The notes below the pieces were generated by a model. It worked only from the letters and a program-made list of their open reading frames with translations. It ran no database searches and had not been told where the DNA came from. A stretch of DNA of 64,000 nucleotides from Siphonodentalium dalli (lineage: Eukaryota > Mollusca > Scaphopoda > Gadilida > Siphonodentaliidae): positions 232,378,961 through 232,442,960 of the forward strand of contig CP136066.1 in the NCBI GenBank assembly GCA_032622095.1, given 5' to 3'. Each line of letters begins with the position of its first letter. The stretch's first letter is position 1. Shown here piece by piece: positions 1-15,000 of this stretch. A program made the position numbers and the translations under genes.

Positions 1-3000
1 GTCAACATAGAATGGAAAATAATTGTTAGGAGACACCAACATGCCATGAGATTTGGGTCGAAAATTACAAAAAAATGACCATGACTGACAACATAACTTC
101 ATATGGCCTAACCTGAGGTGTCTTTTCATGTGCGATCAGTGTTTTTCCAACTCACATCATGCCTGAGAATCAAAATAAACCATAATTGTCAACATAAAAT
201 GGAAAATAATTGCTAGGAGACACCAACATGCCATGAGATTTGGGTCGAAAATTACCAAAAAATGACCATCGCTGACAATATAACTTCATATGGCCTAACA
301 TGGGCTGTCTTTTCATGTGCGGTCAGTGTTTTTCAAACTCACATAATGCCAGTGAATCAAAATAAACCATAATTGTCAACATAGAATGGAAAATAATAGT
401 TAGGAGACACCAACATGCCATGAGATTTGGGTCGAAAATTACAAAAAAATGACCATGACTGACAATATAACTTCATATGGCCTAACCTGAGGTGTCTTTT
501 CATGTGCGATCAGTGTTTTTCCAACTCACATCATGCCTGTGAATGAAAATAAACCATAACTGCCAACATAAAATGGAAAATAATTGTTAGGAGACACCAA
601 CATGCCATGAGATTTGGGTCGAAAATTACAAAAAATGACCATCGTTGACAATATAACTTCATATGGCCTAACCTGGGGTGTCTTTTCATGTGCGATCAGT
701 GTTTTTCCAACTCACATCATGCCTGTGAATGAAAATAAACCATAATTGCCAACTTAAAATGGAAAATGAATGTTAGGAGACACCAACATGCCATGAGATT
801 TGGGTCGAAAATTACAAAAAAATTACCATCGCTGACAATATAACTTCATATGGCCTAACCTTGGGTGTCTTTTCATGTGCGATCAGTTTTTTTCCAACTC
901 ACATCATGCCTGTGAATCAAAATAAACCATAATTGTCAACATAAAATGGAAAATAATTGTTAGGAGACACCAACATGCCATGAGATTTGGGTCGAAAATT
1001 ACAAAAAATGACCATCGTTGACAATATAACTTCATATGGCCTAACCTGAGGTGTCTTTTCATGTGCGATCAGTGTTTTTCCAACTCACATCATGCCTGTG
1101 AATCAAAATAAACCATAATTGCCAACATAAAATGGAAAATAATTGTTAGGAGACACCAACATGCCATGAGATTTGGGTCGAAAATTACAAAAAATGACCA
1201 TCGCTGACAATATAACTTCATATGGCCTAACCTTGGGTGTCTTTTCATGTGCGATCAGTGTTTTTCCAACTCACATCATACCTGTGAATCAAAATAAACC
1301 ATAATTGCCAACATAAAATGAAAAATAATTGTTAGGAGACACCAACATGCCATGAGATTTGGGTCGAAAATTACAAAAAAATGACCATGACTGACAATAT
1401 AACTTCATATGGCCTAACCTGAGGTGTCTTTTCATGTGCGATCAGTGTTTTTCCAACTCACATCATGCCTGTGAATGAAAATAAACCATAACTGCCAACA
1501 TAAAATGGAAAATAATTGTTAGGAGACACCAACATGCCATGAGATTTGGGTCGAAAATTACAAAAAAATGACCATGACTGACAATATAACTTCATATGGC
1601 CTAACCTGAGGTGTCTTTTCATGTGCGATCAGTGTTTTTCCAACTCACATCATGCCTGTGAATGAAAATAAACCATAACTGCCAACATAAAATGGAAAAT
1701 AATTGTTAGGAGACACCAACATGCCATGAGATTTGGGTCGAAAATTACAAAAAAATGACCATGACTGACAATATAACTTCATATGGCCTAACCTGAGGTG
1801 TCTTTTCATGTGCGATCAGTGTTTTTCCAACTCACATCATGCATGTGAATCAAAATAAACCATAATTGTCAACATAAAATGGAAAATAATTGTTAGGAGA
1901 CACCAACATGCCATGAGATTTGGGTCGAAAATTACAAAAAAATGACCATGACTGACAACATAACTTCATATGGCCTAACCTGAGGTGTCTTTTCATGTGC
2001 GATCAGTGTTTTTCCAACTCACATCATGCCTGAGAATCAAAATAAACCATAATTGTCAACATAAAATGGAAAATAATTGTTAGGAGACACCAACATGCCA
2101 TGAGATTTGGGTTCAAAATTACAAAAAAATGACCATCGCCGACAATATAACTTCATATGGCCTAACCTGAGGTGTCTTTTCAAGTGCGATCAGTGTTTTT
2201 CCAACTCACATCATGCCTGTGAATCAAAATAAACCATAATTGTCAACATAAAATGGAAAATAATTGTTAGGAGACACCAACATGCCATGAGATTTGGGTC
2301 GAAAATTACAAAAAATGACCATCGTTGACAATATAACTTCATATGGCCTAACCTGGGCTGTCTTTTCATGTGCGGTCAGTGTTTTTCAAACTCACATCAT
2401 GCCTGTGAATCAAAATAAACCATAATTGTCAACATAGAATGGAAAATCATTGTTAGGAGACACCAACATGCCATGAGATTTGGGTCGAAAATTACAAAAA
2501 AATGACCATGACTGACAATATAACTTCATATGGCCTAACCTGAGGTGTCTTTTCATGTGCGATCAGTGTTTTTCCAACTCACATCATGCCTGTGAATGAA
2601 AATAAACCATAACTGCCAACATAAAATGGAAAATAATTGTTAGGAGACACCAACATGCCATGAGATTTGGGTAGAAAATTACAAAAAAAATGACCATGAC
2701 TGACAATATAACTTCATATGGCCTAACCTGAGGTGTCTTTTCATGTGCGATCAGTGTTTTTCCAACTCACATCATGCCTGTGAATGAAAATAAACCATAA
2801 CTGCCAACATAAAATGGAAAATAATTGTTAGGAGACACCAACATGCCATGAGATTTGGGTAGAAAATTACAAAAAAATGACCATGACTGACAATATAACT
2901 TCATATGGCCTAACCTGAGGTGTCTTTTCATGTGCGATCAGTGTTTTTCCAACTCACATCATGCCTGTGAATGAAAATAAACCATAACTGCCAACATAAA

Positions 3001-6000
3001 ATGGAAAATAATTGTTAGGAGACACCAACATGCCATGAGATTTGGGTCGAAAATTACAAAAAAATGACCATGACTGACAATATAACTTCATATGGCCTAA
3101 CCTGAGGTGTCTTTTCATGTGCGATCAGTGTTTTTCCAACTCACATCATGCATGTGAATCAAAATAAACCATAATTTCCAACATAAAATGGAAAATAATT
3201 GTTAGGAGACACCAACATGCCATGAGATTTGGGTTCAAAATTACAAAAAAATGACCATCGCCGACAATATAACTTCATATGGCCTAACCTGAGGTGTCTT
3301 TTCAAGTGCGATCAGTGTTTTTCCAACTGACATCATGCCTGTGAATCAAAATAAACCATAATTGTCAACATAAAATGGAAAATAATTGTTAGGAGACACC
3401 AACATGCCATGAGATTTGGGTCGAAAATTACAAAAAATGACCATCGTTGACAATATAACTTCATATGGCCTAACCTGGGGTGTCTTTTCATGTGCGATCA
3501 GTGTTTTTCCAACTCACATCATGCCTGTGAATAAAAATAAACCATAATTGTCAACATAGAATGGAAAATAATTGTTAGGAGACACCAACATGCCATGAGA
3601 TTTGGGTCGAAAATTACAAAAAAATTACCATCGCTGACAATATAACTTCATATGGCCTAACCTTGGGTGTCTTTTCATGTGCGATCAGTTTTTTTCCAAC
3701 TCACATCATACCTGTGAATCAAAATAAACCATAATTGCCAACATAAAATGAAAAATAGTTGTTAGGAGACACCAACATGCCATGAGATTTGGGTCGAAAA
3801 TTACAAAAAAATGACCATGACTGACAATATAACTTCATATGGCCTAACCTGAGGTGTCTTTTCATGTGCGATCAGTGTTTTTGCAACTCACATCATGCCT
3901 GTGAATCAAAATAAACCATAATTGCCAACATAAAATGGAAAATAATTGTTAGGAGACACCAACATGCCATGAGATTTGGGTCGAAAATTACAAAAAATGA
4001 CCATCGCTGACAATATAACTTCATATGGCCTAACCTTGGGTGTCTTTTCATGTGCGATCAGTGTTTTCCAACTCACATCATACCTGTGAATCAAAATAAA
4101 CCATAATTGCCAACATAAAATGAAAAATAATTGTTAGGAGACACCAACATGCCATGAGATTTGGGTCGAAAATTACAAAAAAATTACCATGACTGACAAT
4201 ATAACTTCATATGGCCTAACCTGAGGTGTCTTTTCATGTGCGATCAGTATTTTTCCAACTCACATCATGCCTGTGAATCAAAATAAACCATAATTGCCAA
4301 CATAAAATGGAAAATAATTGTTAGGAGACACCAACATGCCATGAGATTTGGGTCGAAAATTACAAAAAATGACCATCGCTGACAATATAACTTCATATGG
4401 CCTAACCTTGGGTGTCTTTTCATGTGCGATCAGTGTTTTTCCAACTCACATCATACCTGTGAATCAAAATAAACCATAATTGCCAACATAAAATGAAAAA
4501 TAATTGTTAGGAGACACCAACATGCCATGAGATTTGGGTCGAAAATTACAAAAAAATGACCATGACTGACAATATAACTTCATATGGCCTAACCTGAGGT
4601 GTCTTTTCATGTGCGATCAGTGTTTTTCCAACTCACATCATGCCTGTGAATGAAAATAAACCATAACTGCCAACATAAAATGGAAAATAATTGTTAGGAG
4701 ACACCAACATGCCATGAGATTTGGGTCGAAAATTACAAAAAAATGACCATGACTGACAATATAACTTCATATGGCCTAACCTGAGGTGTCTTTTCATGTG
4801 CGATCAGTGTTTTTCCAACTCACATCATGCATGTGAATCAAAATAAACCATAATTGTCAACATAAAATGGAAAATAATTGTTAGGAGACACCAACATGCC
4901 ATGAGATTTGGGTCGAAAATTACAAAAAAATGACCATGACTGACAACATAACTTCATATGGCCTAACCTGAGGTGTCTTTTCATGTGCGATCAGTGTTTT
5001 TCCAACTCACATCATGCCTGAGAATCAAAATAAACCATAATTGTCAACATAAAATGGAAAATAATTGTTAGGAGACACCAACATGCCATGAGATTTGGGT
5101 TCAAAATTACAAAAAAATGACCATCGCCGACAATATAACTTCATATGGCCTAACCTGAGGTGTCTTTTCAAGTGCGATCAGTGTTTTTCCAACTCACATC
5201 ATGCCTGTGAATCAAAATAAACCATAATTGTCAACATAGAATGGAAAATAATTGTTAGGAGACACCAACATGCCATGAGATTTGGGTCGAAAATTACAAA
5301 AAATGACCATCGTTGACAATATAACTTCATATGGCCTAACCTGGGCTGTCTTTTCATGTGCGGTCAGTGTTTTTCAAACTCACATCATGCCTGTGAATCA
5401 AAATAAACCATAATTGTCAACATAGAATGGAAAATCATTGTTAGGAGACACCAACATGCCATGAGATTTGGGTCGAAAATTACAAAAAAATGACCATGAC
5501 TGACAATATAACTTCATATGGCCTAACCTGAGGTGTCTTTTCATGTGCGATCAGTGTTTTTCCAACTCACATCATGCCTGTGAATGAAAATAAACCATAA
5601 CTGCCAACATAAAATGGAAAATAATTGTTAGGAGACACCAACATGCCATGAGATTTGGGTAGAAAATTACAAAAAAAATGACCATGACTGACAATATAAC
5701 TTCATATGGCCTAACCTGAGGTGTCTTTTCATGTGCGATCAGTGTTTTTCCAACTCACATCATGCCTGTGAATGAAAATAAACCATAACTGCCAACATAA
5801 AATGGAAAATAATTGTTAGGAGACACCAACATGCCATGAGATTTGGGTAGAAAATTACAAAAAAATGACCATGACTGACAATATAACTTCATATGGCCTA
5901 ACCTGAGGTGTCTTTTCATGTGCGATCAGTGTTTTTCCAACTCACATCATGCCTGTGAATGAAAATAAACCATAACTGCCAACATAAAATGGAAAATAAT

Positions 6001-9000
6001 TGTTAGGAGACACCAACATGCCATGAGATTTGGGTCGAAAATTACAAAAAAATGACCATGACTGACAATATAACTTCATATGGCCTAACCTGAGGTGTCT
6101 TTTCATGTGCGATCAGTGTTTTTCCAACTCACATCATGCATGTGAATCAAAATAAACCATAATTTCCAACATAAAATGGAAAATAATTGTTAGGAGACAC
6201 CAACATGCCATGAGATTTGGGTTCAAAATTACAAAAAAATGACCATCGCCGACAATATAACTTCATATGGCCTAACCTGAGGTGTCTTTTCAAGTGCGAT
6301 CAGTGTTTTTCCAACTGACATCATGCCTGTGAATCAAAATAAACCATAATTGTCAACATAAAATGGAAAATAATTGTTAGGAGACACCAACATGCCATGA
6401 GATTTGGGTCGAAAATTACAAAAAATGACCATCGTTGACAATATAACTTCATATGGCCTAACCTGGGGTGTCTTTTCATGTGCGATCAGTGTTTTTCCAA
6501 CTCACATCATGCCTGTGAATAAAAATAAACCATAATTGTCAACATAGAATGGAAAATAATTGTTAGGAGACACCAACATGCCATGAGATTTGGGTCGAAA
6601 ATTACAAAAAAATTACCATCGCTGACAATATAACTTCATATGGCCTAACCTTGGGTGTCTTTTCATGTGCGATCAGTTTTTTTCCAACTCACATCATACC
6701 TGTGAATCAAAATAAACCATAATTGCCAACATAAAATGAAAAATAGTTGTTAGGAGACACCAACATGCCATGAGATTTGGGTCGAAAATTACAAAAAAAT
6801 GACCATGACTGACAATATAACTTCATATGGCCTAACCTGAGGTGTCTTTTCATGTGCGATCAGTGTTTTTCCAACTCACATCATGCCTGTGAATCAAAAT
6901 AAACCATAATTGCCAACATAAAATGGAAAATAATTGTTAGGAGACACCAACATGCCATGAGATTTGGGTCGAAAATTACAAAAAATGACCATCGCTGACA
7001 ATATAACTTCATATGGCCTAACCTTGGGTGTCTTTTCATGTGCGATCAGTGTTTTTCCAACTCACATCATACCTGTGAATCAAAATAAACCATAATTGCC
7101 AACATAAAATGAAAAATAATTGTTAGGAGACACCAACATGCCATGAGATTTGGGTCGAAAATTACAAAAAAATGACCATGACTGACAATATAACTTCATA
7201 TGGCCTAACCTGAGGTGTCTTTTCATGTGCGATCAGTGTTTTTCCAACTCACATCATGCCTGTGAATAAAAATAAACCATAATTGTCAACATAGAATGGA
7301 AAATAATTGTTAGGAGACACCAACATGCCATGAGATTTGGGTCGAAAATTACAAAAAAATGACCATGACTGACAACATAACTTCATATGGCCTAACCTGA
7401 GGTGTCTTTTCATGTGCGATCAGTGTTTTTCCAACTCACATCATGCCTGTGAATGAAAATAAACCATAACTGCCAACATAAAATGGAAAATAATTGTTAG
7501 GAGACACCAACATGCCATGAGATTTGGGTCGAAAATTACAAAAAAATGACCATGACTGACAATATAACTTCATATGGCCTAACCTGAGGTGTCTTTTCAT
7601 GTGCGATCAGTGTTTTTCCAACTCACATCATGCCTGTGAATGAAAATAAACCATAACTGCCAACATAAAATGGAAAATAATTGTTAGGAGACACCAACAT
7701 GCCATGAGATTTGGGTCGAAAATTACAAAAAAATGACCATGACTGACAATATAACTTCATATGGCCTAACCTGAGGTGTCTTTTCATGTGCGATCAGTGT
7801 TTTTCCAACTCACATCATGCATGTGAATCAAAATAAACCATAATTGTCAACATAAAATGGAAAATAATTGTTAGGAGACACCAACATGCCATGAGATTTG
7901 GGTCGAAAATTACAAAAAAATGACCATGACTGACAACATAACTTCATATGGCCTAACCTGAGGTGTCTTTTCATGTGCGATCAGTGTTTTTCCAACTCAC
8001 ATCATGCCTGAGAATCAAAATAAACCATAATTGTCAACATAAAATGGAAAATAATTGTTAGGAGACACCAACATGCCATGAGATTTGGGTTCAAAATTAC
8101 AAAAAAATGACCATCGCCGACAATATAACTTCATATGGCCTAACCTGAGGTGTCTTTTCAAGTGCGATCAGTGTTTTTCCAACTCACATCATGCCTGTGA
8201 ATCAAAATAAACCATAATTGTCAACATAAAATGGAAAATAATTGTTAGGAGACACCAACATGCCATGAGATTTGGGTCGAAAATTACAAAAAATGACCAT
8301 CGTTGACAATATAACTTCATATGGCCTAACCTGGGCTGTCTTTTCATGTGCGGTCAGTGTTTTTCAAACTCACATCATGCCTGTGAATCAAAATAAACCA
8401 TAATTGTCAACATAGAATGGAAAATCATTGTTAGGAGACACCAACATGCCATGAGATTTGGGTCGAAAATTACAAAAAAATGACCATGACTGACAATATA
8501 ACTTCATATGGCCTAACCTGAGGTGTCTTTTCATGTGCGATCAGTGTTTTTCCAACTCACATCATGCCTGTGAATGAAAATAAACCATAACTGCCAACAT
8601 AAAATGGAAAATAATTGTTAGGAGACACCAACATGCCATGAGATTTGGGTAGAAAATTACAAAAAAAATGACCATGACTGACAATATAACTTCATATGGC
8701 CTAACCTGAGGTGTCTTTTCATGTGCGATCAGTGTTTTTCCAACTCACATCATGCCTGTGAATCAAAATAAACCATAATTGTCAACATAAAATGGAAAAT
8801 AATTGTTAGGAGACACCAACATGCCATGAGATTTGGGTCGAAAATTACAAAAAATGACCATCGTTGACAATATAACTTCATATGGCCTAACCTGGGCTGT
8901 CTTTTCATGTGCGGTCAGTGTTTTTCAAACTCACATCATGCCTGTGAATCAAAATAAACCATAATTGTCAACATAAAATGGAAAATAATTGTTAGGAGAC

Positions 9001-12000
9001 ACCAACATGCCATGAGATTTGGGTCGAAAATTACAAAAAAATGACCATGACTGACAATATAACTTCATATGGCCTAACCTGAGGTGTCTTTTCATGTGCG
9101 ATCAGTGTTTTTCCAACTCACATCATGCATGTGAATCAAAATAAACCATAATTTCCAACATAAAATGGAAAATAATTGTTAGGAGACACCAACATGCCAT
9201 GAGATTTGGGTTCAAAATTACAAAAAAATGACCATCGCCGACAATATAACTTCATATGGCCTAACCTGAGGTGTCTTTTCAAGTGCGATCAGTGTTTTTC
9301 CAACTGACATCATGCCTGTGAATCAAAATAAACCATAATTGTCAACATAAAATGGAAAATAATTGTTAGGAGACACCAACATGCCATGAGATTTGGGTCG
9401 AAAATTACAAAAAATGACCATCGTTGACAATATAACTTCATATGGCCTAACCTGGGGTGTCTTTTCATGTGCGATCAGTGTTTTTCCAACTCACATCATG
9501 CCTGTGAATAAAAATAAACCATAATTGTCAACATAGAATGGAAAATAATTGTTAGGAGACACCAACATGCCATGAGATTTGGGTCGAAAATTACAAAAAA
9601 ATTACCATCGCTGACAATATAACTTCATATGGCCTAACCTTGGGTGTCTTTTCATGTGCGATCAGTTTTTTTCCAACTCACATCATACCTGTGAATCAAA
9701 ATAAACCATAATTGCCAACATAAAATGAAAAATAGTTGTTAGGAGACACCAACATGCCATGAGATTTGGGTCGAAAATTACAAAAAAATGACCATGACTG
9801 ACAATATAACTTCATATGGCCTAACCTGAGGTGTCTTTTCATGTGCGATCAGTGTTTTTCCAACTCACATCATGCCTGTGAATCAAAATAAACCATAATT
9901 GCCAACATAAAATGGAAAATAATTGTTAGGAGACACCAACATGCCATGAGATTTGGGTCGAAAATTACAAAAAATGACCATCGCTGACAATATAACTTCA
10001 TATGGCCTAACCTTGGGTGTCTTTTCATGTGCGATCAGTGTTTTTCCAACTCACATCATACCTGTGAATCAAAATAAACCATAATTGCCAACATAAAATG
10101 AAAAATAATTGTTAGGAGACACCAACATGCCATGAGATTTGGGTCGAAAATTACAAAAAAATGACCATGACTGACAATATAACTTCATATGGCCTAACCT
10201 GAGGTGTCTTTTCATGTGCGATCAGTGTTTTTCCAACTCACATCATGCCTGTGAATAAAAATAAACCATAATTGTCAACATAGAATGGAAAATAATTGTT
10301 AGGAGACACCAACATGCCATGAGATTTGGGTCGAAAATTACAAAAAAATGACCATGACTGACAACATAACTTCATATGGCCTAACCTGAGGTGTCTTTTC
10401 ATGTGCGATCAGTGTTTTTCCAACTCACATCATGCCTGTGAATGAAAATAAACCATAACTGCCAACATAAAATGGAAAATAATTGTTAGGAGACACCAAC
10501 ATGCCATGAGATTTGGGTCGAAAATTACAAAAAAATGACCATGACTGACAATATAACTTCATATGGCCTAACCTGAGGTGTCTTTTCATGTGCGATCAGT
10601 GTTTTTCCAACTCACATCATGCCTGTGAATGAAAATAAACCATAACTGCCAACATAAAATGGAAAATAATTGTTAGGAGACACCAACATGCCATGAGATT
10701 TGGGTCGAAAATTACAAAAAAATGACCATGACTGACAATATAACTTCATATGGCCTAACCTGAGGTGTCTTTTCATGTGCGATCAGTGTTTTTCCAACTC
10801 ACATCATGCATGTGAATCAAAATAAACCATAATTGTCAACATAAAATGGAAAATAATTGTTAGGAGACACCAACATGCCATGAGATTTGGGTCGAAAATT
10901 ACAAAAAAATGACCATGACTGACAACATAACTTCATATGGCCTAACCTGAGGTGTCTTTTCATGTGCGATCAGTGTTTTTCCAACTCACATCATGCCTGA
11001 GAATCAAAATAAACCATAATTGTCAACATAAAATGGAAAATAATTGTTAGGAGACACCAACATGCCATGAGATTTGGGTTCAAAATTACAAAAAAATGAC
11101 CATCGCCGACAATATAACTTCATATGGCCTAACCTGAGGTGTCTTTTCAAGTGCGATCAGTGTTTTTCCAACTCACATCATGCCTGTGAATCAAAATAAA
11201 CCATAATTGTCAACATAAAATGGAAAATAATTGTTAGGAGACACCAACATGCCATGAGATTTGGGTCGAAAATTACAAAAAATGACCATCGTTGACAATA
11301 TAACTTCATATGGCCTAACCTGGGCTGTCTTTTCATGTGCGGTCAGTGTTTTTCAAACTCACATCATGCCTGTGAATCAAAATAAACCATAATTGTCAAC
11401 ATAGAATGGAAAATCATTGTTAGGAGACACCAACATGCCATGAGATTTGGGTCGAAAATTACAAAAAAATGACCATGACTGACAATATAACTTCATATGG
11501 CCTAACCTGAGGTGTCTTTTCATGTGCGATCAGTGTTTTTCCAACTCACATCATGCCTGTGAATGAAAATAAACCATAACTGCCAACATAAAATGGAAAA
11601 TAATTGTTAGGAGACACCAACATGCCATGAGATTTGGGTAGAAAATTACAAAAAAAATGACCATGACTGACAATATAACTTCATATGGCCTAACCTGAGG
11701 TGTCTTTTCATGTGCGATCAGTGTTTTTCCAACTCACATCATGCCTGTGAATGAAAATAAACCATAACTGCCAACATAAAATGGAAAATAATTGTTAGGA
11801 GACACCAACATGCCATGAGATTTGGGTAGAAAATTACAAAAAAATGACCATGACTGACAATATAACTTCATATGGCCTAACCTGAGGTGTCTTTTCATGT
11901 GCGATCAGTGTTTTTCCAACTCACATCATGCCTGTGAATGAAAATAAACCATAACTGCCAACATAAAATGGAAAATAATTGTTAGGAGACACCAACATGC

Positions 12001-15000
12001 CATGAGATTTGGGTCGAAAATTACAAAAAAATGACCATGACTGACAATATAACTTCATATGGCCTAACCTGAGGTGTCTTTTCATGTGCGATCAGTGTTT
12101 TTCCAACTCACATCATGCATGTGAATCAAAATAAACCATAATTTCCAACATAAAATGGAAAATAATTGTTAGGAGACACCAACATGCCATGAGATTTGGG
12201 TTCAAAATTACAAAAAAATGACCATCGCCGACAATATAACTTCATATGGCCTAACCTGAGGTGTCTTTTCAAGTGCGATCAGTGTTTTTCCAACTGACAT
12301 CATGCCTGTGAATCAAAATAAACCATAATTGTCAACATAAAATGGAAAATAATTGTTAGGAGACACCAACATGCCATGAGATTTGGGTCGAAAATTACAA
12401 AAAATGACCATCGTTGACAATATAACTTCATATGGCCTAACCTGGGGTGTCTTTTCATGTGCGATCAGTGTTTTTCCAACTCACATCATGCCTGTGAATG
12501 AAAATAAACCATAACTGCCAACATAAAATGGAAAATAATTGTTAGGAGACACCAACATGCCATGAGATTTGGGTCGAAAATTACAAAAAAATGACCATGA
12601 CTGACAATATAACTTCATATGGCCTAACCTGAGGTGTCTTTTCATGTGCGATCAGTGTTTTTCCAACTCACATCATGCATGTGAATCAAAATAAACCATA
12701 ATTGTCAACATAAAATGGAAAATAATTGTTAGGAGACACCAACATGCCATGAGATTTGGGTCGAAAATTACAAAAAAATGACCATGACTGACAACATAAC
12801 TTCATATGGCCTAACCTGAGGTGTCTTTTCATGTGCGATCAGTGTTTTTCCAACTCACATCATGCCTGAGAATCAAAATAAACCATAATTGTCAACATAA
12901 AATGGAAAATAATTGTTAGGAGACACCAACATGCCATGAGATTTGGGTTCAAAATTACAAAAAAATGACCATCGCCGACAATATAACTTCATATGGCCTA
13001 ACCTGAGGTGTCTTTTCAAGTGCGATCAGTGTTTTTCCAACTCACATCATGCCTGTGAATCAAAATAAACCATAATTGTCAACATAAAATGGAAAATAAT
13101 TGTTAGGAGACACCAACATGCCATGAGATTTGGGTCGAAAATTACAAAAAATGACCATCGTTGACAATATAACTTCATATGGCCTAACCTGGGCTGTCTT
13201 TTCATGTGCGGTCAGTGTTTTTCAAACTCACATCATGCCTGTGAATCAAAATAAACCATAATTGTCAACATAGAATGGAAAATCATTGTTAGGAGACACC
13301 AACATGCCATGAGATTTGGGTCGAAAATTACAAAAAAATGACCATGACTGACAATATAACTTCATATGGCCTAACCTGAGGTGTCTTTTCATGTGCGATC
13401 AGTGTTTTTCCAACTCACATCATGCCTGTGAATGAAAATAAACCATAACTGCCAACATAAAATGGAAAATAATTGTTAGGAGACACCAACATGCCATGAG
13501 ATTTGGGTAGAAAATTACAAAAAAAATGACCATGACTGACAATATAACTTCATATGGCCTAACCTGAGGTGTCTTTTCATGTGCGATCAGTGTTTTTCCA
13601 ACTCACATCATGCCTGTGAATGAAAATAAACCATAACTGCCAACATAAAATGGAAAATAATTGTTAGGAGACACCAACATGCCATGAGATTTGGGTAGAA
13701 AATTACAAAAAAATGACCATGACTGACAATATAACTTCATATGGCCTAACCTGAGGTGTCTTTTCATGTGCGATCAGTGTTTTTCCAACTCACATCATGC
13801 CTGTGAATGAAAATAAACCATAACTGCCAACATAAAATGGAAAATAATTGTTAGGAGACACCAACATGCCATGAGATTTGGGTCGAAAATTACAAAAAAA
13901 TGACCATGACTGACAATATAACTTCATATGGCCTAACCTGAGGTGTCTTTTCATGTGCGATCAGTGTTTTTCCAACTCACATCATGCATGTGAATCAAAA
14001 TAAACCATAATTTCCAACATAAAATGGAAAATAATTGTTAGGAGACACCAACATGCCATGAGATTTGGGTTCAAAATTACAAAAAAATGACCATCGCCGA
14101 CAATATAACTTCATATGGCCTAACCTGAGGTGTCTTTTCAAGTGCGATCAGTGTTTTTCCAACTGACATCATGCCTGTGAATCAAAATAAACCATAATTG
14201 TCAACATAAAATGGAAAATAATTGTTAGGAGACACCAACATGCCATGAGATTTGGGTCGAAAATTACAAAAAATGACCATCGTTGACAATATAACTTCAT
14301 ATGGCCTAACCTGGGGTGTCTTTTCATGTGCGATCAGTGTTTTTCCAACTCACATCATGCCTGTGAATAAAAATAAACCATAATTGTCAACATAGAATGG
14401 AAAATAATTGTTAGGAGACACCAACATGCCATGAGATTTGGGTCGAAAATTACAAAAAAATTACCATCGCTGACAATATAACTTCATATGGCCTAACCTT
14501 GGGTGTCTTTTCATGTGCGATCAGTTTTTTTCCAACTCACATCATACCTGTGAATCAAAATAAACCATAATTGCCAACATAAAATGAAAAATAGTTGTTA
14601 GGAGACACCAACATGCCATGAGATTTGGGTCGAAAATTACAAAAAAATGACCATGACTGACAATATAACTTCATATGGCCTAACCTGAGGTGTCTTTTCA
14701 TGTGCGATCAGTGTTTTTGCAACTCACATCATGCCTGTGAATCAAAATAAACCATAATTGCCAACATAAAATGGAAAATAATTGTTAGGAGACACCAACA
14801 TGCCATGAGATTTGGGTCGAAAATTACAAAAAATGACCATCGCTGACAATATAACTTCATATGGCCTAACCTTGGGTGTCTTTTCATGTGCGATCAGTGT
14901 TTTCCAACTCACATCATACCTGTGAATCAAAATAAACCATAATTGCCAACATAAAATGAAAAATAATTGTTAGGAGACACCAACATGCCATGAGATTTGG

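Noticed and set aside
3906-4094. 62-codon minus-strand frame, also at 14,742 and 17,730
   Set aside because: It lies wholly within the 187-bp satellite, appears only where a single-base deletion variant occurs, and follows the higher-order repeat spacing.
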